Of a stretch of DNA of 64,000 nt, positions 8,355 through 18,014 are shown piece after piece. The DNA is from Ensifer adhaerens (GTDB lineage: Bacteria > Pseudomonadota > Alphaproteobacteria > Rhizobiales > Rhizobiaceae), in assembly GCF_000697965.2 (NCBI RefSeq), contig NZ_CP015880.1, positions 1,674,001 to 1,738,000 on the forward strand, given 5' to 3'. Both the position numbers and the translations under genes were made by a program. How positions within the stretch are numbered: the stretch's first letter is position 1; the number at the start of each line of letters is the position of its first letter. The notes under the pieces are model-generated. The model was given only the letters and a program-made list of their open reading frames with translations, made no database searches and was not told the DNA's origin.

Positions 8355-9857
8355 TCAGGCCGCCGACTGGCCGTCGTTCTTTTCGGCTGGCAACACCATG
8401 TCGTCCGCCGTCTCGAAGCGGTTGCGACCGCGCCGCTTGGCCAGATAGAGCGCTTCGTCCGCAGCCAGCAGCAACTGGCGTGCCGTCAGGCCATGCCGCG
8501 GCGCAAAGGCGATGCCGGCGCTGCCGCCGACAACGAGCATTTGGCCGTCGAAAGCGACCGGCGTCTGCGCGTCGGCGATCAGGCCGGCCGTCAGGCTGCG
8601 GGCGTCGGCCTCGCTGCAATCGCCGAGAATGACCGCGAATTCGTCACCCCCAAGCCGCGCGACCGTGCCCTTCGGGCCAGCCCGGTTGCGAAAGCGCTCG
8701 GCCATGGCCACCAGCACGGCATCGCCGGCGGCGTGGCCGTGGCGATCGTTGACCTCCTTGAATTCATCGAGGTCGGCATAGACGAGCGTGAACGGATGCG
8801 TCGATGCCCGCAACAGGGCTGCCGCCAGCATGTCGTCGAAGCCGCTGCGGTTCATCAGCCCCGTCAGGCGATCGTGCTTGGCAAGATGCCGGTTCAGCGC
8901 CTCGCTCTGCTGCAGAGCGGCAAAGAGCGTCGAGAACCGCAGCGCCACGAAGGCCATCAGCAGTGCTGCGACGATCGCCATGATAATGACGCTCGGCAAC
9001 AGCTCCGCGCGGACGAACCCACCGGGCGATTTCGGCACCCAGGCGGCCACGAGACAGGACGAATCGGAGCAGCGCCCGACAGACGCATAGGCACTGCCTG
9101 CAGGCCGCTCGTTGAGCGGAACAAAGGCCAGCCCGCGAATACCCAGCCGTGCCGCGATCTCGCGCGTCATTTTCGGCGTGACCGGCCGAACGGCGACCAT
9201 CAGCACCGGATCGCGCCGTCCCGCCGGAACCACCAATGTCTCGGGGATGACCGCCTGCACCACGGCAACGCTCATGCGCCCGCCGATCTCGCGCAGGTCC
9301 ACCGCGTGGATGCCGGGCACGGCCGGCATCACGGACTGCGCATCCGGCGTCGGGACATCGAGATTGTAGGTGCCGTCGTTGTTCCTGAGCGCATTGTCGT
9401 AGCGGCGCTTGGCTTCGTCTACGAGATCGTCGACCTCGTCGAGCGGCACGCGGGCCACCTCTGCCGGAACCGATGCGCCGTCCTTGAGCGCCGTCGAGAC
9501 GGTGCGGGCCGGATCCGTGAAGATGATCCAGGAGAAGCCGTAGTCTTCCCAAAGCCAGCCCGAAAGCTCGTCGGCGACGAAACTGTCGCTGACATGCCCC
9601 GTCGCCAGCTCCTCGTAGGTCTTGTCCCAGAAGGACACCTGCGCCTGGAACTGAACGACCGCATCCATCTGGTGGCGCAGCTCGTTTGCGACAAGCCGAC
9701 GCTCGGCCGAAAGGCCGAAGCGATCGGCCTCCGTGACGGATCGGTCGAGGACATAGATGAGGCTTGCAATGATCAGGACCGCGACCAAGGTACAGGCGGC
9801 ATGGATCGCCCAGACCGTCTTGTCCCGTTTTGCCTGCCGCAACGCCTTTTCCACCAC
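8355..9857 (-). CDS. Membrane diguanylate cyclase, CHASE4-GGDEF
   Basis: A cyclic-di-GMP synthase anchored in the inner membrane. In order: a transmembrane helix (AIHAACTLVAVLIIASLIYVL, about residues 17-37), a periplasmic region of about 230 residues resembling CHASE4 (FWDKTYEEL is typical), a second transmembrane helix (SVIIMAIVAALLMAFVALRF), and a C-terminal GGDEF domain with intact active site VARLGGDEFAVIL. No EAL domain follows. The upstream frame begins at TTG 9923; I prefer GTG 9857 because AGGGGG lies 6 bases before it. It is convergent with the LacI-type gene and seems to be a single-gene unit. Confidence 0.88.
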   Translation of the reverse strand: MVEKALRQAKRDKTVWAIHAACTLVAVLIIASLIYVLDRSVTEADRFGLSAERRLVANELRHQMDAVVQFQAQVSFWDKTYEELATGHVSDSFVADELSGWLWEDYGFSWIIFTDPARTVSTALKDGASVPAEVARVPLDEVDDLVDEAKRRYDNALRNNDGTYNLDVPTPDAQSVMPAVPGIHAVDLREIGGRMSVAVVQAVIPETLVVPAGRRDPVLMVAVRPVTPKMTREIAARLGIRGLAFVPLNERPAGSAYASVGRCSDSSCLVAAWVPKSPGGFVRAELLPSVIIMAIVAALLMAFVALRFSTLFAALQQSEALNRHLAKHDRLTGLMNRSGFDDMLAAALLRASTHPFTLVYADLDEFKEVNDRHGHAAGDAVLVAMAERFRNRAGPKGTVARLGGDEFAVILGDCSEADARSLTAGLIADAQTPVAFDGQMLVVGGSAGIAFAPRHGLTARQLLLAADEALYLAKRRGRNRFETADDMVLPAEKNDGQSAA

Positions 9858-10093
9858 GCCAGTCCCCCTCGTCCGTACCGGCCCTGCCGGGCATACTAGC
9901 ACTTGTGGAGGTGCGATGCGCAACGATGGCAGCCGATACTGCCGGCACCCTAGCGACCAAAATCGAAGTTTGGCTTAAATAAGCTGGTGATAAAATACTT
10001 AACGATTTCAACCGACTGAATCGCCCGACAATCAGCGGTCGCAGCGGGGATCAGGAGAACGCGGGCGACTGCCCGCGCCTCCCTCTGCGTATC

Positions 10094-11830
10094 CTATTGC
10101 GGGGCGGCCGCCGAAGCGCGCAGCAAGGCGACGATCTCCGCATTGCCCTGCTCCAGGGCAAGATCGCGTATCGACGGGCCGGCGGCGCCATCGCGCACGC
10201 GTGCATTCGCGCCCCTTTCGAGAAGCAGCCGCACCGTTCCCGCCTGCCCGTTGATCACGGCAAAGGCAAGCGGTGTCATCCAGTCGTGCTGTGGCTCCGG
10301 CCTGCCGCGCCCGCGGAACGTGCCGAACGGCGTTTCGATCAGATCCGGCTGCCGGTCGAGGATGTCGGAGAGGCGCGCGGCCACGCCAAAGGACGCAGCT
10401 GCGAAGATGTCGAGCGGCTGATCCTTCAGGAAAGTGACCATCGCGTCCTTGCCGTTGTATTTGGCCCAGCCGATCGGCGGTGCATGATGGTAGGGGTCGC
10501 GGGCCAAGGGATCGGCGCCGTGATCGAGCAGGCGCCTCGCCATCGCGACATGCCCATGCAGCGCCGCCTCGTGCAACGGCGTGCGCGAGGTCATGCGGTT
10601 GACGTCGAAGCCGAGCGCGAGCATCAGCGCCACGGCGTCATGCCGGTCCTCACCCGCCGCCTCGTGCAGGATGGCGGGGTGTGCAGCCTGGGTTCGAGCG
10701 ACAAGTGTCGGATCCCTATCGACAAGTTCCCTCGCCTCGTCGGCCTTCACTTCCCCAACGGCACGGGCCAGCCGGTCGACATCCTCCAGCGGTGCTTCGG
10801 TCGCGCCGCGCGACACGAGGTATTGTGCCAGTGCCGGATCGCCGCCGAGCTCCGCCCATTGATAGGGCGTGCGCCCCTTGATCGGGCGATTGACGTCGGC
10901 GCCGTGCGCAACAAGCAGCCGGACGCGATCGGACATGCGTTTTTCCAGTGCCCAGGCAAGCTGATAGTCGAAGACGCGTTCGCCATTTTCGACCAGGCCG
11001 CCATCGTTGCGCACCAGCCAGTTGTTGCGGTCGTCGGCATTGAGGCCATGGTCGAGAAGCAGCTGGAGGCAGGAATTGTCCGGTTCGAACATCCGGTTGT
11101 AGAGCGCCTGGCTGTCATTGACTCGGGCACCGGCATTAAGCAGCAGCCGCGCAAAGGCAAGGCAATCCGGGTGCGGTGGCTGCCGCTCCGGCCCCGCCTC
11201 GCCCTCGCCGAAGACGCCGGTCAAAGCCGTGAAACGATACTGGCCGTCGTCGAGCCAGTAAGCGTTCGGATCGGCCCCGCGCGCAATCAGGCGGGCGCCC
11301 GCCGGCAGCGACGAGCGGCCGGGAACGCGGGCATATGCGGCGTAGAGCAACGGCTCCCAGTCGAACGGACCGCCGCGCTTCTCTGCGAGTTTCGGGTCGC
11401 GATCGAGAAAGCGGTCGATCGCCGCGGCGTCGCCGAGCGCAGCGGCCACGTGAATGTTGTCCCCGGCAATCTCAGGATGGTCCTTGAGAAGGTCGAGTGC
11501 CTGAGCGAACCGCTCGGGATCGGCAGCGACGTCGCCGAAATAGGAGACTGTCGCCAGAGCGAGAAAGCGGTTTGCGACCTGTTCGGTCGACGGCGTGCCG
11601 GCCTCGGCTTTCTCCAGATGCCGCTTCAGCCGCGTCCAGCTGGCAAAGCCGAATTCGCGGGCAAGCACCAGCTGGGCATCCTGAAGGCCCATTGCGGTCG
11701 GTTCGGAGAAATAGGGAAGCGCCCGCTGTCTTGCACTGGCATCGCCAGCCTTGACGGCCTTCAAAAAGGCCTTGGCCTGCTTGCGGATCGTATCGAGGGT
11801 AATATTCGCGGAAAGATCGCGCGTGATCAT
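10094..11830 (-). CDS. Ankyrin-repeat protein
   Basis: A 578-residue cytoplasmic protein built mostly of ankyrin repeats. The N-terminal 70 residues (ITRDLSANITLDTIRKQAKAF, then FGFASWTRLKRHLE) form a small helical segment often seen in front of ankyrin arrays in proteobacteria. Repeats are clear around ARLIARGADPNAYW, RLLVAHGADVNRPIKGRTPYQWA, RTPLHEAALHGHVAMARRLLDHGADP and MTPLAFAVINGQAGTVRLLLERGANARV. There is no signal peptide. The start at 11830 is fixed by AAGGAGGT, a full Shine-Dalgarno sequence; the frame stays open another 66 bases upstream. The role is unknown; ankyrin repeats usually mediate protein binding. Confidence 0.85.
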   Translation of the reverse strand: MITRDLSANITLDTIRKQAKAFLKAVKAGDASARQRALPYFSEPTAMGLQDAQLVLAREFGFASWTRLKRHLEKAEAGTPSTEQVANRFLALATVSYFGDVAADPERFAQALDLLKDHPEIAGDNIHVAAALGDAAAIDRFLDRDPKLAEKRGGPFDWEPLLYAAYARVPGRSSLPAGARLIARGADPNAYWLDDGQYRFTALTGVFGEGEAGPERQPPHPDCLAFARLLLNAGARVNDSQALYNRMFEPDNSCLQLLLDHGLNADDRNNWLVRNDGGLVENGERVFDYQLAWALEKRMSDRVRLLVAHGADVNRPIKGRTPYQWAELGGDPALAQYLVSRGATEAPLEDVDRLARAVGEVKADEARELVDRDPTLVARTQAAHPAILHEAAGEDRHDAVALMLALGFDVNRMTSRTPLHEAALHGHVAMARRLLDHGADPLARDPYHHAPPIGWAKYNGKDAMVTFLKDQPLDIFAAASFGVAARLSDILDRQPDLIETPFGTFRGRGRPEPQHDWMTPLAFAVINGQAGTVRLLLERGANARVRDGAAGPSIRDLALEQGNAEIVALLRASAAAPQ

Positions 11831-11995
11831 GAAAGACCTCCTTTCATTCACGTCCGGTATCCGCGCCCACAGACTGAAAAGAGGTGTGGCAACCAAGTTC
11901 AGTGAGACAGGTGGGCCTTGCCCTTCCCGCGGATCGGATGCGCCCTGCGAACGACCTCATCGCTAGCATGGCCTCGATATACTTGTCCAGCGCGG

Positions 11996-12823
11996 TCAGC
12001 TTTCCCGTTCGTAGCGGACGAAGGCGAAACGATCGCCCGTGGGCGCCCAGTTGGGAACGTTGATCGTCCCCTGCCCGCCGAAGAGCTCGAACAGGATGCG
12101 GGCATTGCCCCCGTCCAGGTCCATCAGCCTCAACCGGACATCGAGATCCCTCGGATGATCGAAGACGTCGCCGTCATAGGAAAGCACAAGCAGATGCTTA
12201 CCGTCAGGCGACGGATGCGGAAACCAGTCGCCATAGGGGCTGTCGGTGATGCGCGTGACGTCGCTACCGTCCGGGCGGATCCGCCAGATCTGCATCTGGC
12301 CGGTACGGCTCGAGTTGAAATAGATCCATTCGCCGTCTGCCGACCAATCGGGCCCGTCGTTGCGGCCCTCCCCATGGGTGAGCCGCCGCTCCTCGCCGCC
12401 GTCGACGGAGATCGTATAGATGTCGAAGACCTGGTCGCGGATGCCGCAATAGGTCACCGTGTTCCCGTCGGGCGACCAGCCGTGCCAATAGGAAGGCAGG
12501 TTGCGGGTGACGAGCCGCGGCGTGCCGCCTTCGGCCGGCAGCAGGTAGATCGCCGATTTCCCGAACTCGGTCTTGTCGCTGATCGCGATCGTCGTGCCAT
12601 CCGGGGAGAGGCCGTGGTCGTTGTTGCAGAGCGTCGCAAAACCGGTATCGATCTCCACCGGTTCGGAACCATCGAGGCCAAGCCGATAGAGCCTGCCGTC
12701 ACCGTTGATGATCAGATGTGAGCCGTCCCGCGACCAGTTCGGTGCCTCGACCAGCCGGTCCGTCTGCCAGACAACCCGCGTTTCACCTGTTGCGATGTCA
12801 TGGATTTCGACGGAACTGCGCAT
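11996..12823 (-). CDS. TolB-like beta-propeller protein
   Basis: A 275-residue protein made of WD40-like PD40 repeats such as GLSPDGTTIAISDKT, GWSPDGNTVTYCG, DWSADGEWIYFNS and HPSPDGKHLLVLS, as in the propeller of TolB or of prolyl oligopeptidases. It has no signal peptide and no peptidase domain, so it is probably a cytoplasmic propeller of unknown function rather than TolB itself. GGGAGAGAAG precedes the start. It follows the small membrane protein gene by 24 bp, making it the probable last gene of a nadE-led operon. Confidence 0.8.
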   Translation of the reverse strand: MRSSVEIHDIATGETRVVWQTDRLVEAPNWSRDGSHLIINGDGRLYRLGLDGSEPVEIDTGFATLCNNDHGLSPDGTTIAISDKTEFGKSAIYLLPAEGGTPRLVTRNLPSYWHGWSPDGNTVTYCGIRDQVFDIYTISVDGGEERRLTHGEGRNDGPDWSADGEWIYFNSSRTGQMQIWRIRPDGSDVTRITDSPYGDWFPHPSPDGKHLLVLSYDGDVFDHPRDLDVRLRLMDLDGGNARILFELFGGQGTINVPNWAPTGDRFAFVRYERES

Positions 12824-12847
12824 GCTCTTCTCTCCCGGACGAGGCCG

Positions 12848-13183
12848 CTATTTCTTGTCTTCACCCGCCGGCAGGGTCGCCAGAACCTTGGAACAGACCG
12901 ATTGCATCAGAACGGAATTGCGTCGGTCCCGCCAGTCGGTGACCAGACCCCAGGCCAGCAGGAGCAGGATACAGATGAAGGCAACGCCGACGACGGTGAG
13001 GCTTCCGGTCGCAAGGCCATAGACCCCAAAGATCGCAGGCGTCGCGAAATAGCCGATCTGCGCCGATAGCTGCCGGCCGGCGGAAACGTCGCTTGCCGAC
13101 CACAGTCGCAGGAGCCGGATTTCCTCGTCCGTAAAATCTGGACGGCCCTGTCGGCCGTCCGTCTCTTCGGAGAGGATATCCAT
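12848..13183 (-). CDS. Small two-helix membrane protein, unknown
   Basis: A 111-residue protein I do not recognise. It has an acidic N terminus with TDEEIRLLRLWSAS, two hydrophobic segments (YFATPAIFGVYGLATGS and TVVGVAFICILLLLAWGLVTD), and a charged C terminus. It starts 3 bp after the nadE stop codon, so translation is probably coupled to nadE, and it is followed closely by the TolB-like gene. The tight packing supports a real gene. Confidence 0.7.
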   Translation of the reverse strand: MDILSEETDGRQGRPDFTDEEIRLLRLWSASDVSAGRQLSAQIGYFATPAIFGVYGLATGSLTVVGVAFICILLLLAWGLVTDWRDRRNSVLMQSVCSKVLATLPAGEDKK

Positions 13184-13186
13184 CGC

Positions 13187-14869
13187 CTAGCCCCGGTCGC
13201 GGAAGCGGTTGGTGATCGGGTAGCGGCGGTCGCGTCCGAAGTTCTTCTTGGTGATCTTGACGCCCGGCGCCGATTGCCGGCGCTTGTATTCGGCGATGTA
13301 GAGCAGATGCTCGACCCGGTGTACGGTCACCTCGTCATGGCCGCGGGCGACGATCTCGTCCGTCCCCATTTCCTTTTCCACCAGGCATTCGAGAATGTCG
13401 TCGAGCACCGGATAGGGCGGCAGCGAATCCTGGTCCGTCTGGTTGGGACGAAGCTCGGCCGAAGGCGCCTTGTCGATAATGTTCTGCGGAATGACGATGC
13501 CGGAAGGACCAAGCGCGCCCGGAGGAACCGTGGTATTGCGCCAGCTCGAGATGGCATAGACCTGCATCTTGTAGAGGTCCTTGATCGGGTTGAAGCCGCC
13601 GTTCATGTCGCCATAGAGCGTGGCATAGCCGACCGACATCTCCGACTTGTTGCCCGTGGTCACAACCATCGAGCCGAACTTGTTGGAGATCGCCATCAGG
13701 ATCGTGCCGCGGGTGCGGCTCTGCAGGTTCTCCTCGGTGATGCCTGATTCCGTGCCTTCGAACGTATCGGAGAGTGCGCTGAGGAACCCTTCGACCGGCT
13801 CGGAGATCGGCACGATGTCGTAACGGCAGCCGAGGGCCTCGGCGCATTCCTTGGCGTCCTTCAGCGATTCCTGCGAGGTGTAGCGGTAGGGCAGCATGAC
13901 CGTGCGCACCCGCTCCTCGCCGAGCGCATCGACGGCGAGCGCTGCGCAAATGGCGGAATCGATACCGCCGGAGAGGCCAAGCACGACATTCTTGAAGCCG
14001 TTCTTGTTCACATAGTCGCGGAAGCCGAGCATGCAGGCGCGGTAATCCGCCTCCTCCCGCTCCGGCAGGCGCGACTTCAGGCCGTGCTCGCAATGCCAGC
14101 CGCTCTCGCCCTTCTTCCACTCCACGATCGAGATAGCCTCTTCGAACTGGCTCATCTGGAAGGCGAGCGACTTGTCGGTGTTGAAGGCGAAGCTGGCGCC
14201 GTCGAAGACCAATTCGTCCTGGCCGCCGAGCTGGTTGGCATAGATCATCGGCAGGCCGGTCTCGATCACCTGCTTCAGCACGACCTGATGGCGCACGTCG
14301 ACCTTGCCGCGATAATAGGGCGAACCATTCGGCGACAGCAGGATTTCAGCACCGCTTTCGGCCAGCGTCTCGCAGACGCCGAGATCGCCCCAGATGTCCT
14401 CGCAGATCGGAATGCCGATGCGCACACCGCGGAAATTGACCGGTCCCGGCATCTCGCCCGGATCGAAGACGCGCTTCTCGTCGAACTCGCCATAGTTCGG
14501 CAGATCGACCTTGTCGCGGATCGCGATCACCTTGCCATCGTCGAGTACTGCCACGGCGTTATGTCGGCCGGTCTTCGACAGGCGCGGGAAGCCGATGATG
14601 ACGCCCGGGCCGCCATCGGCCGTCTCGGCGGCCAGCTTTTCGACGGCCTGGAGGCAGGCCTTGAGAAAGGCCGGCTTCAGAACAAGGTCTTCCGGCGGAT
14701 AGCCCGAAATGAACAGCTCCGTCAAAAGCAGGAGATCGGCGCCCTGTCGCGCCGCATCGGCGCGCGCCTCACGCGCCTTGGCCAGGTTTCCGGCGATGTC
14801 GCCCACGGTCGGATTGAGCTGGGCTACGGCGATACGAAGGAGCGAGGGGGCGTTTTTATGGGCGGTCAT
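13187..14869 (-). CDS. nadE: Glutamine-dependent NAD+ synthetase
   Basis: This enzyme makes NAD+ from deamido-NAD, ATP and glutamine in the cytoplasm. The product of about 560 residues has an N-terminal nitrilase/glutaminase domain (TELFISGYPPEDL with the catalytic Glu, DKVDLPNYGEFDE with the Lys, and IPICEDIWGD with the Cys) and a C-terminal synthetase domain with the PP-loop LGLSGGIDSA and TTGNKSEMSVGYATLYGDM. Length and order match the bacterial glutamine-dependent class. The frame is open to 14917; I chose 14869 (MTAHKNAPSLLRIAVAQLNP), but neither start has a strong ribosome binding site. It leads a probable three-gene operon. Confidence 0.95.
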   Translation of the reverse strand: MTAHKNAPSLLRIAVAQLNPTVGDIAGNLAKAREARADAARQGADLLLLTELFISGYPPEDLVLKPAFLKACLQAVEKLAAETADGGPGVIIGFPRLSKTGRHNAVAVLDDGKVIAIRDKVDLPNYGEFDEKRVFDPGEMPGPVNFRGVRIGIPICEDIWGDLGVCETLAESGAEILLSPNGSPYYRGKVDVRHQVVLKQVIETGLPMIYANQLGGQDELVFDGASFAFNTDKSLAFQMSQFEEAISIVEWKKGESGWHCEHGLKSRLPEREEADYRACMLGFRDYVNKNGFKNVVLGLSGGIDSAICAALAVDALGEERVRTVMLPYRYTSQESLKDAKECAEALGCRYDIVPISEPVEGFLSALSDTFEGTESGITEENLQSRTRGTILMAISNKFGSMVVTTGNKSEMSVGYATLYGDMNGGFNPIKDLYKMQVYAISSWRNTTVPPGALGPSGIVIPQNIIDKAPSAELRPNQTDQDSLPPYPVLDDILECLVEKEMGTDEIVARGHDEVTVHRVEHLLYIAEYKRRQSAPGVKITKKNFGRDRRYPITNRFRDRG

Positions 14870-15119
14870 GAGCGGGCCTGTCGGTCTGTCCTGAACGATT
14901 GCATCTGACTTTCGCAATGTTCTTTAGCGCAATCTGCGGAAAAATACCCACAGCCAATCGCAGCCACGCGAAAAAAACCGAAAACTTCTGTTTTTCCCGG
15001 TCCTTATACTGGGCCGTTCGTGCGGCTTCACGCCACGAAAAGCCACCCTCCATTCCCGTTAAGAAACCATTCATCCCCTGTTCAAAATGACGGGCGTATG
15101 ACAGTTACACGACGCATTT

Positions 15120-17066
15120 ATGAAATTGGAGAATATGTTGGCCAGTATCGATTCCGCTGTCGCGCGAGGCTCACGTGTCTATGCCGATCGACCCGGCTTT
15201 GCCGCACGGCACGCCAAGACGCTCGCTTCCACGCGCAGCGCCCTGTTCTCCCTGTTCGTTGCAACTGCCCTTGTCTTCGCCGTTGAACTGATCGTCCGTC
15301 AGTCGCTGACCGATACCCTATCCTATGTCCTCGACCCGACGCGCCCGGCGCTGACGACCATCGGCATATTCTTTCTCATTCTGCTCGCTGTCGACGGTAT
15401 TTTCGGCCGCGAGCACAAGTCCGCCGTGGTGATCGCGCCGCTGGCACTTCTGCCGGCCGTCATCTGCCAGCAGAAGCAGGTGTTCCTGTCCGATCCGCTC
15501 TATCCGACCGACTTCCTGTTCGGCCGCCAGATCATGGAGCTGATGCCCGTGCTGGTAAAGGACCGTCCGTGGACGGCGGTCGGCATCGCGGTCGGCCTGG
15601 TTGCCACCGTCGTCGCCATCGCCCTCCTGTTGCGCTTTGCCTGGCGGACCTTCCCGAAGCTGACGACCCGCGAGCGTGTCGCCCGCCTCGCCTTCGCGCT
15701 GCCGCTGCTCGTCGCCTTCTGGAACATCATGGATTACAACCAGTTCTCCTGGATCCGTGATCGCCTGAAGGTCATCCCGATCATGTGGGACCAGACCGAG
15801 AACTATAAGCACAACGGCTTTGCGCTCGCCTTTGCGATCAACCTGCCGATGGCCAATGTCAGCGCGCCCGCCGGCTACATGGCCGACGCGATCGACCGCA
15901 TTCCGGTGAAGCCGCTTCCCGCCGGCACCTCGCACCGCGGCAAGCCCGACGTCATCGTGCTGATGAGCGAATCCTTCTGGGATCCGACCCGCCTGCCGAA
16001 CGTCAAGCTGTCGCCCGATCCGATGCCGACGATCCGCGAAATGCAGTCGGGCAACGTCTTCTCGCCGGAGTTCGGCGGCATGACCGCCAATGTCGAGTTC
16101 GAGGCGCTGACCGGCTTCTCGAACGCGTTCCTGCCCTACGGCAGCATCCCGTACCAGCAGTACATCCGCAATCCGATCCCGTCGCTTGCCACCTTCTTCC
16201 GTGGCGAAGGTTACGTCTCGCGCGCCATCCATCCGTTCCAGAGCTGGTTCTGGAACCGCACCGCCGTCTACAAGGCATTCGGCTTCGACATGTTCAAGTC
16301 GGAAGAGAACATGCCGCCGATGCAGAAGCGCGGGATCTTCGCCTCGGACGACTCGCTGACCAACGAGATCATCCGCCAGGCCGACGCGATGGACGACCCG
16401 TTCTTCTTCTTCGCCGTCACACTCCAGGGCCATGGCCCCTATGAGGCCAACCGCTACGCCAACAACACCATCAAGGTCGAAGGCGACCTGCCCGAGGCCG
16501 ACCGCCAGGTGCTTGCCACCTACGCGCAGGGCATCAAGGAGGCTGACGACAGCCTGAAGAAGCTGATGGACTGGGCCAAGAACCGCGATCGCGAAACGGT
16601 TATCGTGCTTTTTGGCGACCATCTGCCGCCGCTTAACACCGTCTATACCAGCACCGGTTTCATGAAGGGTGTGACGGCGGAGCGCAAAGGTTCGAAGGAG
16701 CAGATGAAGGCGCAGCATGAAACGCCGCTCGTCGTCTGGTCGAACAAGACTGGCCCGAAGAAGAACGTCGGCACCATCAGCCCGGCCTTCCTCTCCTACC
16801 AGATCCTCAAGCAGTCCGGTTACGAGCATCCCTACTACACCGGCTTCCTCGGCAAGGTGTATGACCAGTACCGCGTCGTCGACCGCTACATGCTGATCCG
16901 CAAGAATGGCAAGGAAGTCGCCGAGTGGTCGCGCCAGCCGAAGGTGCCGGCACTCCTGCGTGACTACCGCTTCCTGCAACACGACATGATGTTCGGCGAC
17001 CGCTTCTCGACCGACCGGTTCTTCAAGTCACACGCTGATCTCTTCGCCAGCGTCGAAACCCACTGA
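15120..17066 (+). CDS. Membrane sulfatase-fold enzyme, LTA synthase / phosphoglycerol transferase type
   Basis: A protein of 648 residues with about five N-terminal transmembrane helices (residues 35-220) and a large C-terminal sulfatase-fold domain on the outside of the membrane. Catalytic-type motifs are VIVLMSESFWDP, the Thr in ANVEFEALTGFSNA region, HGPYEANRYA and VLFGDHLPP. Enzymes of this class move phosphoglycerol from phosphatidylglycerol onto an acceptor. In rhizobia the analogous known activity decorates periplasmic cyclic beta-glucan, so that is the leading guess but is not proven. An alternative start at 15135 has GGAG close before it; the start is uncertain by five codons. It is divergent from nadE and ends at a strong hairpin. 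Confidence 0.82.
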   Translation: MKLENMLASIDSAVARGSRVYADRPGFAARHAKTLASTRSALFSLFVATALVFAVELIVRQSLTDTLSYVLDPTRPALTTIGIFFLILLAVDGIFGREHKSAVVIAPLALLPAVICQQKQVFLSDPLYPTDFLFGRQIMELMPVLVKDRPWTAVGIAVGLVATVVAIALLLRFAWRTFPKLTTRERVARLAFALPLLVAFWNIMDYNQFSWIRDRLKVIPIMWDQTENYKHNGFALAFAINLPMANVSAPAGYMADAIDRIPVKPLPAGTSHRGKPDVIVLMSESFWDPTRLPNVKLSPDPMPTIREMQSGNVFSPEFGGMTANVEFEALTGFSNAFLPYGSIPYQQYIRNPIPSLATFFRGEGYVSRAIHPFQSWFWNRTAVYKAFGFDMFKSEENMPPMQKRGIFASDDSLTNEIIRQADAMDDPFFFFAVTLQGHGPYEANRYANNTIKVEGDLPEADRQVLATYAQGIKEADDSLKKLMDWAKNRDRETVIVLFGDHLPPLNTVYTSTGFMKGVTAERKGSKEQMKAQHETPLVVWSNKTGPKKNVGTISPAFLSYQILKQSGYEHPYYTGFLGKVYDQYRVVDRYMLIRKNGKEVAEWSRQPKVPALLRDYRFLQHDMMFGDRFSTDRFFKSHADLFASVETH

Positions 17067-17071
17067 TCGAA

Positions 17072-17100
17072 GACCGGAGCGGCCAGCAACCGCTCCGGTC
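17072..17100 (+). terminator. Hairpin terminator after the sulfatase-fold gene
   Basis: GACCGGAGCGG and CCGCTCCGGTC form a perfect 11-bp stem with a 7-base loop, 5 bases after the stop codon. The T run is poor (CTTGCGGCATTTT). Confidence 0.7.
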
Positions 17101-17181
17101 CTTGCGGCATTTTCGCGTACCGCCTGATTTCCTTGCGGCGCTGACGCGCTAGATTGTCTCCGGCCAACTCCGGAGATCGCC

Positions 17182-17730
17182 ATGCCGCACTTCAATGACA
17201 TATCGAAACAGCTTTTCGGCAAGCCGCTCAGCGAGCTCGGAGAGATCGAGCGCCGCATTCTTACCCATGCCCGGGACCGACGCACGCTCGCCACCGATTC
17301 ACATGCCGCCTTCACGGCACGGCTCTCCTTCGGCGACAGGCTCGCAGACAACATCGCCCGCGTCGGCGGCTCCTGGAGCTTCATCATCGGCTTCTGCGGC
17401 TTTCTCGTCTTCTGGGTTTTGCTGAACACCATTCTGCTCGCCACCGGCGCCTTCGATCCCTACCCCTATATCTTCCTCAACCTGATGCTTTCGATGCTCG
17501 CCGCGCTGCAGGCGCCGGTCATCATGATGTCGCAGAACCGCCAGGCGGAGCGCGACCGCTTCGCTGCCTCGAAGGACTACGAAGTCAATCTCAAGTCGGA
17601 AGTCGAATTGATCGCACTGCATCACAAGGTCGACGACGTGTTGCTGCGCGAGATCTCCGAATTGCGCGCGGACCTGGCGACGCTCAACCGGCAGCTCGAA
17701 CGCTATCGCACGCCCCCCGGACAGGAGTGA
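17182..17730 (+). CDS. DUF1003 membrane protein
   Basis: A 182-residue inner-membrane protein of the DUF1003 family. The diagnostic stretch is DRLADNIARVGGSWSFI followed by two transmembrane helices (FIIGFCGFLVFWVLLN and PYIFLNLMLSMLAALQAP) and the segment IMMSQNRQAERDR. The C terminus is predicted coiled coil (LREISELRADLATLNRQLE). GGAG lies before the start. Function is unknown for the family. It appears to be a single-gene unit between two hairpins. Confidence 0.88.
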   Translation: MPHFNDISKQLFGKPLSELGEIERRILTHARDRRTLATDSHAAFTARLSFGDRLADNIARVGGSWSFIIGFCGFLVFWVLLNTILLATGAFDPYPYIFLNLMLSMLAALQAPVIMMSQNRQAERDRFAASKDYEVNLKSEVELIALHHKVDDVLLREISELRADLATLNRQLERYRTPPGQE

Positions 17731-17837
17731 CCGGACCCCGGCCGAACCGGGACGATGCGCTGACGATAGGCAAGCCGGCCCTCGCGCAGATTTCGGCGCC
17801 CGGACGCGGACGCGCGCAGCCGCCGCGACAGGGCGAA

Positions 17838-17960
17838 AACTAGCTCATTATCATAAATACTAATTCAACTGTGAATACACATTTTGCAACATTCGCGAAA
17901 TGCATTGGGATTCAACAACTTATCGGGGTATGAAAAAATTAATATTTGAGGATCACGTTA
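17838..17960. other. AT-rich promoter-like tract before tadE
   Basis: About 120 bases before the TadE-like gene are much richer in A and T than the surrounding sequence (for example CTCATTATCATAAATACTAA and GAAAAAATTAATATTTGAGG). This looks like the promoter and untranslated leader of the TadE/TadG unit. The same stretch encodes nothing convincing. Confidence 0.5.
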
Positions 17961-18014
17961 TGGGTGCAGGGACATTCGAGAAATACAGCAACGTGGGTAC
18001 GCGGAGATGCTGCA

